The notes under the pieces are model-generated. The model was given only the letters and a program-made list of their open reading frames with translations. It did not search any database and was not told the origin of the DNA. A program made the position numbers and the translations under genes. 64,000 bases of DNA from Ctenopharyngodon idella (taxonomy: Eukaryota; Chordata; Actinopteri; Cypriniformes; Xenocyprididae): NCBI RefSeq assembly GCF_019924925.1, contig NC_067222.1, positions 52,731,906-52,795,905 on the forward strand, read 5' to 3'. Of the stretch, positions 22,506-34,895 are shown one piece after another; the first letter of the stretch is position 1; every line of letters begins with the position of its first letter.

Positions 22506-25295
22506 TTATGTGTATGCCAGGTTAAAGAGATGCGTTTTTAGTCTAGATTTAAACTGACAGAGTGTGTCCGCTTCCCGAACAATGCTAGGAAGATTGTTCC
22601 AGAGTTTAGGTGCCAAATAGGAGAAGGATCTACCACCTGCAGTTGATTTTGATATTCTAGGTATTATCAGCTGGCCTGAATTCTGAGATCGCAATAGACG
22701 TGAAGGACTATAATGAATTAGGAGCTCGCTCAGGTACTGGGGAGCTAAACCATTTAGTGCTTTGTAAGTAATTAGATTAAGATTTTAAAATCTATACGAT
22801 GTTTAACAGGAAGCCAATGCAGTGTTGACAGAACCGGGCTTATTTGGTCAAACGTCCTGGTTCTAGTAAGAACTCTAGCTGCTGCATTTTGTACGAGCTG
22901 TAGTTTATTTATCAGGCGAGCAGAACAACCACCCAGTAGAGCATTACAGTAATCTAGCCTTGAGGTCATGAACGCATGAACTAACTGTTCTGCATTTTTC
23001 ATTGAGAGCATATGTCGTAGTTTAGATATATTTTTAAGATGGAAGAATGCGGTTTTACAGATGCTAGTAACATGGCCTTCAAAGGAAAGATTGGTATCAA
23101 AGAGCACACCCAGGTTCCTAACTGACGACGAAGACTTAACAGAGCAGCCATCAAGTGTTAGACAATATTCTAGGTTATTACGTGAAGAAGTTTTTGGTCC
23201 AAAAATTAGAATCTCTGTTTTTTCTGAATTTAGTAGTAGGAAATTACTGGTCATCCAATTTTTTATATCAGCTATGCATTCCGTTAATTTTGTGAATTGG
23301 TAAGTTTCGTCAGGGCGCGAAGAAATATAGAGCTGAGTATCATCAGCGTAACAGTGAAAACTAACGCCATGCTTCCTAATGATATCTCCCAAGGGTAGCA
23401 TGTACAGAGTGAACAGCAATGGTCCTAGTACTGAGCCTTATGGTACTCCATATTGAACTTGTGATCGATATGACATGTCTTCGTTTACTACTACAAACTG
23501 ATAACGGTCAGATAAGTATGATTTGAACCATGACAATGCAATTCCACTAATGCCAACATAATTTTCGAGTCTATTTAAAAGAATATTGTGATCAATAGTG
23601 TCAAATGCTGCACTAAGATCCAGTAACACTAATAGAGAGATACAACCACGATCTGATGATAAGAGCAAATCATTAGTAACTCTAATGAGAGCAGTCTCAG
23701 TACTATGGTACGGTCTAAATCCTGACTGGAAATCCTCACAGATACCATTTCTTTCTAAAAAGGAACATAGTTGTGATGATACTGCCTTTTCTAGTATTTT
23801 TGACAGAAAAGTGAGATTTGAGATTGGCCTGTAATTGACTAATTCTCTAGGATCAAGTTGTGGTTTTTTAATAAGAGGTTTAATAATAGCCAGCTTAAAA
23901 GTTTTTGGTACGTATCCTAATGATAAAGATGAATTGACGATATTGAGAAGAGGATCTATGACCTCTGGAAGCATTTCTTTCAATAGTTTAGTTGGTATAG
24001 GGTCTAACATACATGTTGTTGATTTTGATGATTTAACAAGTTTAGACAATTCTTCCTCTCCTAAAGCAGTAAATGAATTGAATTTTTCCTCAGGGACACT
24101 ACAATGCACTATCTGACACGATACTGTAGTAGACGGTTGCATGGTTATTATTTTTTCTCTAATATTATCAATCTTGCAAGTAAAGAAGTTCATAAAGTCA
24201 TTACTGCTGTGCTCTTTGGAAACATCAGAAGTTGAAGCTTTATTTCTTGTTAATTTACCTGGTCATTTTTCTGGCTGCTAACTTTAGGGCCTGAGTGTGC
24301 TCATTGTACCATGGCATTGGATTAATTTCCTTAATCTTTTTTAAACGCAAAGGAGCAACTGAGTCTAATGTGCTGGAAAAGACAGAGGCAATAGTTTCTG
24401 TTGCAACATCGAGGTCTTCTAAGCTGTCTGGTATGCTAAGGCGATGAAAATGATCAGGAAGATTATTTATAAAGCAATCTTTAGTGGTAGAAGTGATGGT
24501 TCTACCATATTTATGGCATGGAGGCAGTTTAGCCGCCTTGACTAAATGTAGTATACACGAGACTAGATAATGATCTGAGATGTCGTCACTCTGCTGCAGA
24601 ATTTCAACAGCATCGATATCGATTCCATGTGACAATATTAGATCTAAAGTATGATTACGACAATGAGTGGGTCCTGACACATGTTGTCTAACACCAATAG
24701 AGTTTAGAATATCTGCAAATGCCAATCCTAATGCGTCTTTTTTATTATCTACATGGATATTAAAATCACCAACAATAAGGACTTTATCTGCAGCTAGTAC
24801 TAACTCTGATAGAAAGTCAGCAAATTCTTTGATAAAGTCTGTATTGTGTCCTGGTGGCCTGTGTACAGTAGCCAGCACAAATGTCAACTTACATAATGTT
24901 ACGTAAAGTACCATAGTTTCGAAGGAATTATATTTGAAAGACTTCTGACTAATACTGTAAATATTACTATAGATTACAGCAACACCTCCCCCTTTGCCTT
25001 TCTGACGGGCATTGTGTCGATAATCATAACCTTGAGGACTAGACTCATTTAAAGTAATGTAATCATCCGGTTTTAGCCAAGTTTCTGTCAAACACAGCAC
25101 ATCTAGATTATTATCTTTGATAATATCATTAACAATAAGTGATTTTGAAGAAAGGGATCTAATATTTAACAACCCGAGTTTTATCATTTGTTTAGCATTA
25201 TTATCTCTATTTTTTATTTGTTGAACATCAGTTACATTTTTACCATTAAATGGGTTTGGAAGTTTTTTGTTTTTACTAATTCGGGGTACAGACAC
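22506..25295 (-). pseudogene. L2 copy C ORF2: endonuclease intact, RT broken
   Basis: The APE endonuclease is open from 25295 to 24255, with LNIRSL, CLTETWL, VHRPPGHNTDF, GDFNIHVD and the final SDHYLVSC visible. A deletion of about 190 bp then removes the segment that copy D keeps between its QMEHSW residues and the RNKAST motif. RT follows (24193-23438) with LDLSAAFDTIDH, but VPQG reads VP-stop-G because CAA has become TAA at about 23440. The catalytic FHCYADD is present downstream (23419-22772). The C-terminus resumes from 22694 to 22506. The start codon here is GTG where copy D has ATG. Confidence 0.87.
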
Positions 25296-25436
25296 AGTCT
25301 CTATTTGAAAATATCTAGGTGTAAGAGTTTCTATGTGTTGGGAGTTATCTGAATTTTCTGACTTCTGTAACGTGAGGCAGCTAGCAGACGGTCGGTTTAG
25401 CCAGTCTGTCTGCTTTCTGACCTGGGCCCCAGTTTG

Positions 25437-26305
25437 TCATGTTTCAGTTCTAAGACTATGTGCCATATTACTAGAGAGAAGAGCAGCACCATCCCGGGAG
25501 GGATGAATACCATCTCTTTTTAACAGGTCAGGTCTGCCCCAAAAACTTTTCCAATTGTCTATGAAACCTATATTATTTTGCGGACACCACTTAGACAGCC
25601 AGCCATTGAGTGATGATAATCTGCTAACTATCTCATCACTCCGACGAACAGGAAGGGGGCCAGAGCAAATTACTTCTCCTGACAACATTGTACTTGCGAG
25701 TTCACACACCTCTTTAATGTTAATTTTAGTGATCTCCGACTGGCAAAGTCGAACATCATTAGTGCCGACGCGAATAATAATCTTAGAGTATTTACGATTA
25801 GCATTAGCCAGCACTTTTAAATTTGCTTTGATGTCAGGTGCTCTGGCTCCCGGCAAACATGTGACTATGGTGGCTGGTGTCTCTATTTTCACGTTCCGTG
25901 TAATAGAATCGCCAATACTAGGGCACTTTCAACAGGATTCTCAGTGGGTGTATCACTGAGTGGGGAGAACCTGTTTGATGTTCTTATTGGAACGGAAGAG
26001 TGGTGTTTTCCACGGCTAGGCCGCCTCACCGTTACCCAAGTGCCCTGCTGCGCGGGCTCTACAGCCGGAACCGAACAATGTACAGAGTTCACTAAGCTAG
26101 TCGCATCCAAAACAGTATCTGAAGCCCTTGCATTCTTACTATCCTCGATTAAAGTTTGGATGCGTGTCTCTAATTCTGAGAATCTCTCTGTCAGCCTGAC
26201 TATTTCCCTACATTTATGACATGTAAATCCCTCGTCGCTGACAGAGAGAGCTATGGTAAACATGTGGCAAATAGAACAGGTAGCAATGCTGGGAGAGGAT
26301 GACAT
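25437..26305 (-). pseudogene. L2 copy C ORF1 (zinc ribbon, coiled coil, esterase) with a 1-bp deletion
   Basis: It begins MSSSPSIATCSICH at 26305, with the CHKC pair and coiled coil following. The frame fails near 25915, just at the SGNH nucleophile block: copies A and B read AATAACTAGGG (plus strand) where this copy has AATACTAGGG. The remaining part (25892-25437) is open and shows the VGTND and DGIHPS blocks. The GTND form is retained here, unlike copies A and B. Confidence 0.85.
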
Positions 26306-26513
26306 GACTCACCGTGTTTGTAGACTGATCCGACTTACCACAGCTGTTTGAAGAACGCGTTGAAAAAGGAGCGCACGAGAGACAAGTTAACAAGTTAACA
26401 AGCTAGCGCTGCAAATGCAAATGCGTTGTAACAGCGATTTAGATTCAAAGATTACAAGCTAGCGACGTCAGATTAGTGTGGTAGGCAATATTACATATAA
26501 GGTAATAAAAAAA

Positions 26514-27529
26514 ATGCAGCACGTTGATATGCAGTCGCGGGTCTTTCATGTGGAGAACTCTCCTCATATTAATGCATAATCATGTATTTAAAAGTTAATG
26601 GCCAATCGGATCTTTATAAAAGTCCACATTGGTATTTGCAGATGAAAAATAACATTAAATAGATATTTTCTATCAGGTTGAACTGATTATTAGTCACTCA
26701 AACCTCTCAGCGTCGATCGCGCATATCCGCCATGTTTTGTAGTTTTTTAACACTTTTTACTCGTGTTTGTAGTTCTGAACTGAATCCTCGTCCAACGCGC
26801 AATGGGTTGTGGGCAATATTAGCCTTTATAGTGTGCACGGATCCACACTTCGAAAATCTACCGGAAATAGTAGACCATCCGGGGACTTTTGGCATACTCT
26901 TTTCAACATACTATGCTTTGGGACACACTTATTTTAATCTCACATACTATTTAGGATGGATAGTATGGACATTGGGACTGTGTTTGCAGTTCAAAGTCAC
27001 TGGGGTCTTAAGAACCCCTTCTGAGGGGCGTTGTGTGTTACAGGCCTTCTGTGTCAGGTCACATGAATGGCATTGTGTGAGGGCAGGTTGTGCTGCCCAA
27101 AAAGGTGACTAACTGGTGTAGGAGGCAAAGGTCCTGTTGGTGTCCTCCATTCATTCCAGGTTTGTCTGATTCTGTCGCAGTAACCTTGGGACTTTCAAAT
27201 CTGCCCTGCTTGGTGTCGAGGGCAGCACTTAATCTGCATTCAGACTTCTGGGTCTGAGAAATCCTTTATGACTGGTTTCAGCTGCTAATAGTCTGATTGG
27301 AAGTTTTCTGGCTGTTAAGTCAGAAATCGTTGTGTTTCTGGTTGGATATGATCCAGAACAGAGAGCCTGTCTTGGTGGGTCACATCAGTCAGGGACAAAA
27401 GTTGTTACTGAAATCCAAAAGTTGTTACTAAAAATTTTATTTTTTGTCAGCATTGTGATTGTCTTTGTACACAGTATAGTTATACAATTTTCCATATACA
27501 TATTCATGTTTAAACACTCTAGATAAATG
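26514..27529. other. Non-coding stretch, no classified feature
   Basis: Open frames near 26707-27112 resemble no protein I recognise. The sequence around 26700-26960 may be part of an interspersed repeat. No splice-bounded exon is convincing. Confidence 0.4.
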
Positions 27530-28175
27530 CAGTTTCTAGGGTAATCAGGGTGTTGTTGCTATGCTGTTGCTAGGGTATCTGTGGTGGTTGCTAGGGTGTT
27601 GCTATGCAGTTGCTAGGGTACCCAGAGTGGTTGCTAAGTGTTGCTAGGGTACTCGGGGTGGTTGCTAAGGTGTTGCTATATGGCTGTTAGGGTACTTGGG
27701 CTGGTTGCCAAGGTGTTGCTGTACGGCTGCTAGGGTACTCGGGGTGGTTGCTAGAATGTTGCCATGTTGATGCTAGGGTACTTGGGATGGTTGCTAGGGT
27801 GTTGTTATACGGTTGCTAGGGTACTCGGGGTGGTTGTTTGAATGTTGCTGTGCTGCTGCTAGGGTACTTGGGATGATTGCTAGGGTGCCCTGTGTGGTTG
27901 CTAAGATCCTGCTATGCGGTTGCTAGGGTACTCGGGGTGGTTTCTAGGGTGTTGCTATGGAGTTTCTAGGGTGTTGCTAGAGTAATCTGGGTGGGTGGTT
28001 GCTAAGGTGTTGCTAGGGTACTCAGGCTGGTTGCTAGGGCACTCAGAGTGGTTGCTAGGTTTAGTTGCTAAGGTAGTCTGGATGGTTGCTATGGTGTTGC
28101 TGAGGTATTCTGGGTCATTGCTAGGATGTTTTTGTGTGGTTGCTAGGGTAGTTGGGTGGTTGCTAGGGTATTTGG
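27530..28175. repeat. Minisatellite with GGTTGCTAGGGT core
   Basis: About 650 bp consist of variable units of roughly 40-60 bp built from TTGCTAGGGTGTTGCTATG and GTTGCTAGGGTACTCGGGGT segments. Units differ by substitutions and small length changes, so the array is old or interrupted. It lies inside the putative NLR intron. Confidence 0.9.
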
Positions 28176-28921
28176 GGTGATCCAATGTCTGTTTTCCTTT
28201 TGCTATAATAACAGTGTGCTTGTTTAACTTTTTTGTAGCAAAGAAAGGAAAATTAAAATATGATCATCAAATAAACTGATTATGATTAATGCTAACAATC
28301 ACCATCATAAAGTGGCCTGATTCAGTGGTCATTTAAAGTTTAATCACTGATCATTCATGTGTTCCGTCATTAATACATTCAGATTTTGCACTAACTCTGT
28401 GACACTACAGCATGAGATCCAGAAGTGTTGCACTGATCACTTATGATTTTTAAAATGTTATGTATGAAGAGTTTTGAGATATTGTATCGTTTAGACACAC
28501 AGACATCAAGAATCAGCATATAAAACTCAACAATCAACAAAAAGCTTCATGCCACGATGCTGGGTACCAGAAGAGTTATTACTGAATTTAGGACTGTGTA
28601 CTATTACTTTTGTTATTTTTATCTTTCTGTGGTAGAAATAGTACATTCATCAGCAAAATGGAAAAAAGATTTATATCTTTATATTAATTTAATTATTCGT
28701 AATCTTTTTATTTCCTGAAAACGATCAGGTTTGCAGGGTGGTTTCCCTTTGAAACACACACACACACAAAATATTATTAATTGAGAAACATTTATTGTGT
28801 ACAATTGTAAAAAATGTTTGTGTACAATATTAGAAAGTTCAAAAGAACAGCATTTACTTGAAATATAATCTTTTGTAACATTATAAATGTCTTTGCTGTC
28901 ACTTTTGTCTTTGCTGTCACT
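28176..28921. other. Non-coding AT-rich stretch ending in a repeat fragment
   Basis: Nothing coding is visible. From about 28800 to 28921 it resembles the same interspersed repeat that continues after L2 copy E (31202 onwards). L2 copy E therefore appears to have inserted into that repeat. Confidence 0.45.
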
Positions 28922-31201
28922 GCAGGCGGTTGATCCTTCTCCTATTTGGCACCTAAATTCTGGAACAATCTTCCTAGCATTGTTCGGGAAGCAGACACAC
29001 TCTGTCAGTTTAAATCTAGACTAAAAACGCATCTCTTTAACCTGGCATACACATAACACATTATCAATTTATATTTTCAAATCCATTAAAGGATTATTAG
29101 GCTGCACAAATTAGGTCAGCCGGAACCGGGAACACTTCCTATAACACCAGATGTACTCGTTACATCAGAACAAGAATGGCATCTACGCTAATATTAGTCT
29201 TTCTGTTTATCCCGAGGTTCACCGTAGTCAACCGGATCCAGGCCGTATCCAGGTGAGACCGAGGACCGGCACCTTGACACGACCACAACGCAGCCCTGAA
29301 GTATCAAAAGAGATTGAGTCAACTAGATCATCCATTGTGAAGGCCTCATCGACACGACAGCCACGACACAGTTCCTCAACAAACCGTCCATACCGGCATG
29401 ATGAATACGATCCTCAACTGGATGGAACTGAAATAAATACTTTGAATGTTGCGATCCTATTGGACTTATGATAGCAACCTGAATCATAACAAAGCACTGT
29501 TCGCCAGAGGAGAACTGGCCCCCCGACTAAGCCTGGTTTCTCCCAAGGTTTTTTTCACCATTTTAACACCTATTTGCCACCTGATGTCACCTGTTGGAGT
29601 TTGGGTTCTGTAATGACTGAGACAAATCAGACACAGTTATTTGTTATAGGTAACCAATAATTGTTTAAAGCACTCTGGGGCCTGTCCCCCATCCCCTGAG
29701 AAGTTCGCTGTTACAAGTTTTATTGCGCTAAAGAATGTGGTTGCCACATGGAAGAGCAGAGAAGAGACACAGAAACGTGCATCTTTCCTGCATTTTCCCC
29801 ACAGAACACAGACTTTCCTGCATTAATTTATAGACAGACCATTCTATAAATGAACATGCACATCCCTAGGAAATGGTATCCATTATTGCTGTTGTTATAT
29901 TGCACTCATTGTATTCGCATGTTTTATGATACATTTAAGGTAACTTCAGTTATGCCATGTTTAGTGTCTATGGGTTCGTATCGAGAAGATTTAAATGCTT
30001 GTGTATGCGGTATGTCCATACCTGTGCAACACATCAGTATTACAAGAATCTTTAATAGTTCTTCTTCAGAAACTCATCCAGTAAATCTTGCTCGATCGTA
30101 AAAGCCCTGACAGGAGGCGTGTTATCGCCCGGAAATACAACATCTTCATTGGTCCGGTCAACAACTAAGAGGTGTGACTTTGACCAGAGGTTAAAAGCCA
30201 GTGAACAATGCCACTCCCTCTTTTTTTCTTGCTTCTTGGACGACTGAAGAGACCCCTTTCTTGCTGCAGGCCTGTAGGCCTCGGCCTACAACCCAGCCAT
30301 GTGCTCATCTATAAGTTGTTTCATAGTACTTCATCTAACGCAGAAGATACTGGCAACAACTTCGGACTGAACCATCAAGATTACAACCCAGCCTGCAGAT
30401 CTGATGTTCCTCAGCCTAAAGGCATCTTGCAAGTATCGTACATTTGAACACTAAACCTTTGTCAGCAAAGGTGTTTTATTGCTGAGGAAACTGATGATTC
30501 TTTTCCAGATTGTCTATGACTTTTTCCTATAGCTCTATCAACAGTTCCACTTCCGGTTCAACTCTATCATTGCTCATTCTTACCAACGTATGTGTGTGAC
30601 CTGCGTGTATGTTATGTGTCTGTTAGTTTAGTTATGTGTTTGTGAGTTAGTTAATAAAGATTGTGCACAATACATGTTTGGTTCTGACTCCGTCTGCTAA
30701 TAAATTGCCTCTTAAGTGATTTAGATCCTGACTACATGCTCTGAGTAGTACTGTACAATACGAATGTTGTTTTTCCATAACCTGGAAATGAACATTTCTT
30801 AGAATTAATAAACAATCAACACTGAGTGTTCACTGGACGAACAGGTTAATTGATTTTAATATTAATGTAGCTACAGCCAGTTAATCTGATTAACTTATTT
30901 ACATATTCATAATTAATCATAATTAATAATCATAATGAGTTATGAATAATTATTAATATTTCCCCTTTGAGTTAATTCGCTACAGTTCCTTGCTGCTGTC
31001 ACCTTTAGCTTGCTTAGGTGGGGACACTTGACATTTGACTTGACATTTGATATTCAACAGTGCTTTGATCTGCCTGCATTGACACTATTCTTTAAGAGCT
31101 GCTGTGCAGCCAAAATTATATACCAGTTATCACTGTAAAGCTGCTTTGACACAATCTGCATTGTAAAAAGCGCTATATAAATAAAGGTGACTTGACTTGA
31201 C
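28922..31201 (+). mobile_element. L2-group LINE, copy E, 3' end only, split by a solo LTR
   Basis: The plus-strand fragment starts within the last part of ORF2 (SPIWHLNSGTIF-like frame at 28930; the true frame ends FNLAYT at about 29056). It contains the L2 3' UTR and ends in (GACTT)n at 31201. It is a typical 5'-truncated LINE insertion of about 0.9 kb, interrupted at 29609-30984 by a solo LTR. Confidence 0.85.
29609..30984. mobile_element. Solo LTR, 1.38 kb, inside L2 copy E
   Basis: It begins TGTAATGACTGAG and ends TTCGCTACA (TGTA...TACA). It is flanked by a 4-bp duplication, GTTC, at 29605-29608 and 30985-30988. The uninterrupted L2 sequence at the same point (GGGTTCCTTGCCGC in copy D, 56585) has one GTTC. 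A polyadenylation-type AATAAAG occurs at about 30654. No internal coding region is present, so the provirus was probably reduced by LTR-LTR recombination. Family (Gypsy or ERV type) is not determined. Confidence 0.83.
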
Positions 31202-32797
31202 TAATGTAACAAAAACTTTGTTTTTCAGATAAATGGTGTTCTTTTGAACTTTCTACTCATCAAGGAATCCTGAAAAATTATCAACATTGATAATAATCAT
31301 AATTTGCAATGTTTCTTCAGCAGCAAACCAGAATATTAGAATGATTTCTGAAGGATCATGTGACATTGAAGACTGGAGTAATGATGCTGAAATTTCAGCT
31401 TTGCCATCACAGGAATAAATTATTTTTTAAAATATATTCAAACAGAAAACTGTTATTTTAAATTGTAATAATATTTCACAATATTACTTTTTTTTTAACT
31501 TTATTTTTAATTAAATAAATGCAGCCTTGGTGAGCAGACAAAACTTCTTTTAAAAACAATAAAAATCTTACCGATTCCAAACTTTTGACTGGTAGTGTAT
31601 ATGTAAGAAATTTACAAACAATACGACAAATACAGTAGAGATTCAAATTAAATAAACTTGTTTTTCAAATACAGTATGTTTATTTAACATGTATACATCT
31701 ATTTAACATCATTTGTTGTTTGATTAACATTAACTACAGACAAATATTTAATTAGGCTAATGTCCCTTTAAGACCGAATTCATGGATGTAATACTGACAC
31801 ATATTCGGGTTTCACTTACCTGTTTACGTCCACTTAAGCCATAACCAACTGTATTTACATGAGATACTCCAAAAGATGGACATTTTGACAACTATTTGAC
31901 CATTAAGGTGGATACAGAACTGATCGCGCGCTGAACTGGGATCGTGTGCAAGAAAAGAGAGAGAGATTCACTAATTCATTCACTAATGGCAAGTTAATCA
32001 ATAACGAATTGTGATTAGATGTTATTTTATTGTTTGACGAATTGATTGGACTGTTCTCGCATGACAAAACACTACACTACTACTACTTGTTCTATGATCA
32101 GCTAGTCTTAATGAAATTTTAGGAAAGATGAAATACGGGACAAAATATGATTTTCCCCTAATAAGTCGGGACACTAAAAATAGAGCTGAAATACGGGACT
32201 GTCCTGGGAAAAACGGGATGTCTGGTCACCCTAGTCTTTGGATACTACTTGATACATGTGAGTTGATACTGTGTACAACCAAGATGAAAGTTGTGTTAAG
32301 AACAAATAAGCCTCCATGGTGTGACGCTGATCAGATCCTGTGTGAAAAAAGCATACTTTCCATAGGTAACAAAATGTAATTTTGTGGGAAAATCATGTAA
32401 ATAGCTTGCCATTTTTATCTTATTGTTTGTTATATTTATTTGTTTGGTCAATGTCTTTGTGTGTGTGTGCTTTGTTTTTTGTTGCTGTATGCTGTAAGGT
32501 GAAGGCTGAAATAACTGAAATCATTTGACGAAAGTGATATGAAACTGTAATGTGTAATGTGTGTCAAGACATGACTAGAACTACTTTAGCTGTGGGTTTA
32601 TTAACCTTAGAAAGCTCATCATCCAATCAGAATGAAGCGTTCAATAGCATAACTAGAGCCAAACCTCTGTAAATGATCAATTTAACTTTTGTAAATGTAT
32701 GAAAGCAATAAAGTTTAACTGGTTTGTAATAAGTAAAGATGGTAATGTTGTTTTTGTAGTTCCTAGTCTAAATCAAACCTCTTCCAGCTTTACATAC
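31202..32797. other. Non-coding stretch with two transposon remnants
   Basis: About 31202-31605 belongs to a common fish interspersed repeat ending ACTTTTGACTGGTAGTGTA. It is related in inverse orientation to 61060-61260. About 32130-32235 ends in GGGATGTCTGGTCACCCTAG, which resembles a terminal inverted repeat of a DNA element. Between and after these I see nothing. The donor of LRR exon 4 lies at 32797-32796. Confidence 0.45.
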
Positions 32798-32971
32798 TTG
32801 AGTTTGTCCAGTGTGCAGTTTGGATCATCCAGTTTTTCAGAAAGCAGCTTGACTCCTGAATCTCCTGGGTGATTGTAGCTTAGATCCAGCTCTCTCAGGT
32901 GTGTAGGGTTCAAACTCAGAGCTGAAGACACATAATGACAGCCTTCCTCTGTCACCATACAGCCAGACAAT
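32798..32971 (-). CDS. NLR exon 4: leucine-rich repeat exon (174 bp)
   Basis: The acceptor is TGTCTGTAG (AG at 32973-32972) and the donor GTATGT (32797-32792). The length is exactly 174 bp, the same as exon 3 and the standard size of fish NLR LRR exons. The frame, entered in phase 2, reads LSGCMVTEEGCHYVSSAL and then LRELDLSYNHPGDSGVKLL. One ribonuclease-inhibitor-type repeat pair is encoded. The frame runs on to a stop at 32773 if the donor is not used, so a terminal-exon reading is possible. The exact 174-bp length favours splicing. Confidence 0.85.
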
Positions 32972-33411
32972 CTACAGACACACACCAAACAGTCCACATG
33001 ACTTGAATTTATATATATTTCAGCCATTCATTAGGTATTATTTATTTGTAGTCACTACTTTGTAACTGTAAAAACTTAAATAGTAATTTCAGTGACTAAT
33101 TAAAAATGTAGTTGTTTTGAATTTAAGATATAATTTATGTAATTTGTGTAATTTGTAATTAGACAAGAAACATTAACAGTCATTTTAAAGATACTAGGCA
33201 TACAAATAAGAGTGAACGTGCATATTTTTAAATAAAATATTATCTGCAAAGAGTTGAAATGCATTACTTTTCAATGTATTCTTTTTGATAATAAATGTTC
33301 ATTTGCCTCAAATAACTTTATATACTTTATTAAATTATTTTAAATTTAAAATAACAAAATTGTTTTTAGCAGAAAACTTGCAGGGAGTAAATGACAATAA
33401 AACGTCTAGGT
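32972..33411. other. Intron sequence between LRR exon 4 and the DIRS element
   Basis: AT-rich, with no further coding signal or recognised repeat. Confidence 0.4.
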
Positions 33412-34193
33412 TACTATTGTAACCCCTGTTCCCTGAAGGAGGGAATGGAGACATTACGTCGATACTGACGTAATGGGGGGTCTCACTTGGGAGCCCAATC
33501 ACCTCCACGGGATACAAAACAAGCCAATGGGAATTGGCCAGTGAGATTTACATGCCGGACCACGTCCCGGCATCCGGGTATAAATAGACCCGGCATACTC
33601 ACCTGCATTCATATTTTTGCTGAGGAGCCGAGATAGACATCTGGCCGCTCAGCGGTGACTCAGAGCTATGGCAGGGAGACGTAACGTCTCCGTTCCCTCC
33701 TTCAGGGAACGCCAGGAAAGTGTTCCCCGAGGAGGGGAAAGCTACGGAGACCACACCCTGCCCGAAGGGAGGTAATGTGTGGAAAACACATATGGACTGG
33801 CCTGAGAACAGTAACGCATATGGAAGATCTCTGATGTAGGTCCTACCTTCCGGGAGGAACACACTAGCAGTCAGAGACAGGGCAGAGCAAAGCCGCCCAG
33901 GGAAAGACACGGGTTTACCGTCAGGGAAACCGTACCGTGGACAAACACATATGGGATTACCTGCAGGGAATCACAGCATATGGGCATGTAGCCCAATACA
34001 AGGGCAGACCAATCGGGCATACACACGAGTACTGGACCTAGCGCCGGACGCCTCCGCCGCGTCTGGCTGCCGCAGGATGCAGGAGGAACTCCACAGGGTT
34101 CACCGTTGCGGGGAACTGAACTGAGGAGCGGGAAAAGTGCTCGGATTCCCTTATCCAAGGAAAATGGCACAGCAAGCGAACACCCGTGGCTAC

Positions 34194-34895
34194 CTACGAG
34201 TAGACAGCACACGGGTGGACAACGCCCAGGAAGAAGCAACACCCTGAGTGGAGTGAGCTCACAACCCGAGGGGGCACAGCTCGCCTTGGGACTGGTACGC
34301 CAAGGCGATGACATCCACTATCCAGTGGGCCAACCTCTGTTTGGAGACAGCCTTTCCCTTCTGGGGGCTCGAAGGAAGCTCTCCGCAGGCCCGTGAGGGC
34401 GACAGAGAGATCCCAAGAGGGAATGAGGTAAGGCCTAGGGGGATTTAACCTCCTGGCGCCTCTGAGGAACCTGATGACCAGGTCATGCTTTCCTAGTGAC
34501 TTGCCATCGAGCACCTCGCGGCCACATAGACCTTCAGACAGCCTCCGCTCCAAACCCTCTTGAAGGAAGAAAAGCACGGCACTGATCGGGCATTTCTGGG
34601 GGTCTTCCCGGTGGGAAGAACACCACTCAACGAACAGACTCCACTTCATGGCGTAAGTGCGCCTCGTAGAGGGGGCTCTAGCCGAAGTGATGGTGTCAAC
34701 TACCGCAGACGGTAGGCCACTTAAGTCTGCCGCATCCCGTCCAGGAACCACACGTGGAGGTTCCACAGGTCGGGATGTGGGTGCCATATGGTGCCCTGCC
34801 CCTGAGAAAAGAGGTCCTTCCTCAAGGGGATGCTCCAGGGATGGGCTGTCGCGAGAAGCATGAGTACCAGGTCCGGTTGGGCCAGTACGGCGCAA
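34194..34895 (-). pseudogene. DIRS tyrosine recombinase, N-terminal part, truncated
   Basis: The frame contains the N-terminal core-binding segment SARAPSTRRTYAMKWSLFVEW followed by LGKHDLVIRFLRGARRLNPP and WDLSVALTGLRRASFEP. That arrangement is characteristic of DIRS recombinases, with a shortened middle (SEGLCGREVLDG). The catalytic Arg-His-Arg-Tyr region is not recognisable downstream. The frame decays after about 34290, so integration function is lost. Confidence 0.7.

Larger units (their letters stand above)
21724..26513 (-). mobile_element. L2-group LINE, copy C, nearly full length
   Basis: The minus-strand element runs from about 26513 (slightly 5'-truncated within the 5' UTR relative to copy D) to the (TGACT)n tail at 21724. 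It has the best-preserved endonuclease of the copies in this window. Defects are a one-base deletion in ORF1, a deletion of about 190 bp between the endonuclease and RT (near 24258), and a nonsense codon at the RT VPQG motif. If the NLR exons form one gene, this copy lies in its largest intron, in the sense orientation. Confidence 0.88.

Noticed and set aside
26707..27112. Overlapping frames on both strands near 26.7-27.1 kb
   Set aside because: No domain or splice support. Probably part of an unclassified repeat.
27530..28175. Possible CRISPR-like repeat array
   Set aside because: Units are contiguous and variable with no unique spacers, and the genome is eukaryotic. It is a minisatellite.
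29850..30447. Frames of about 80 codons inside the solo LTR
   Set aside because: No recognised motif. They are short and lie in LTR sequence.
32773..32797. Stop at 32773 as the true end of the NLR gene
   Set aside because: Not excluded, but the exact 174-bp exon with a GTATGT donor just before it fits the LRR exon pattern better.
33599..34396. Several open frames on both strands that could be read as host genes
   Set aside because: They lie in GC-rich DIRS sequence in frames that do not match DIRS proteins and have no splice-bounded structure.
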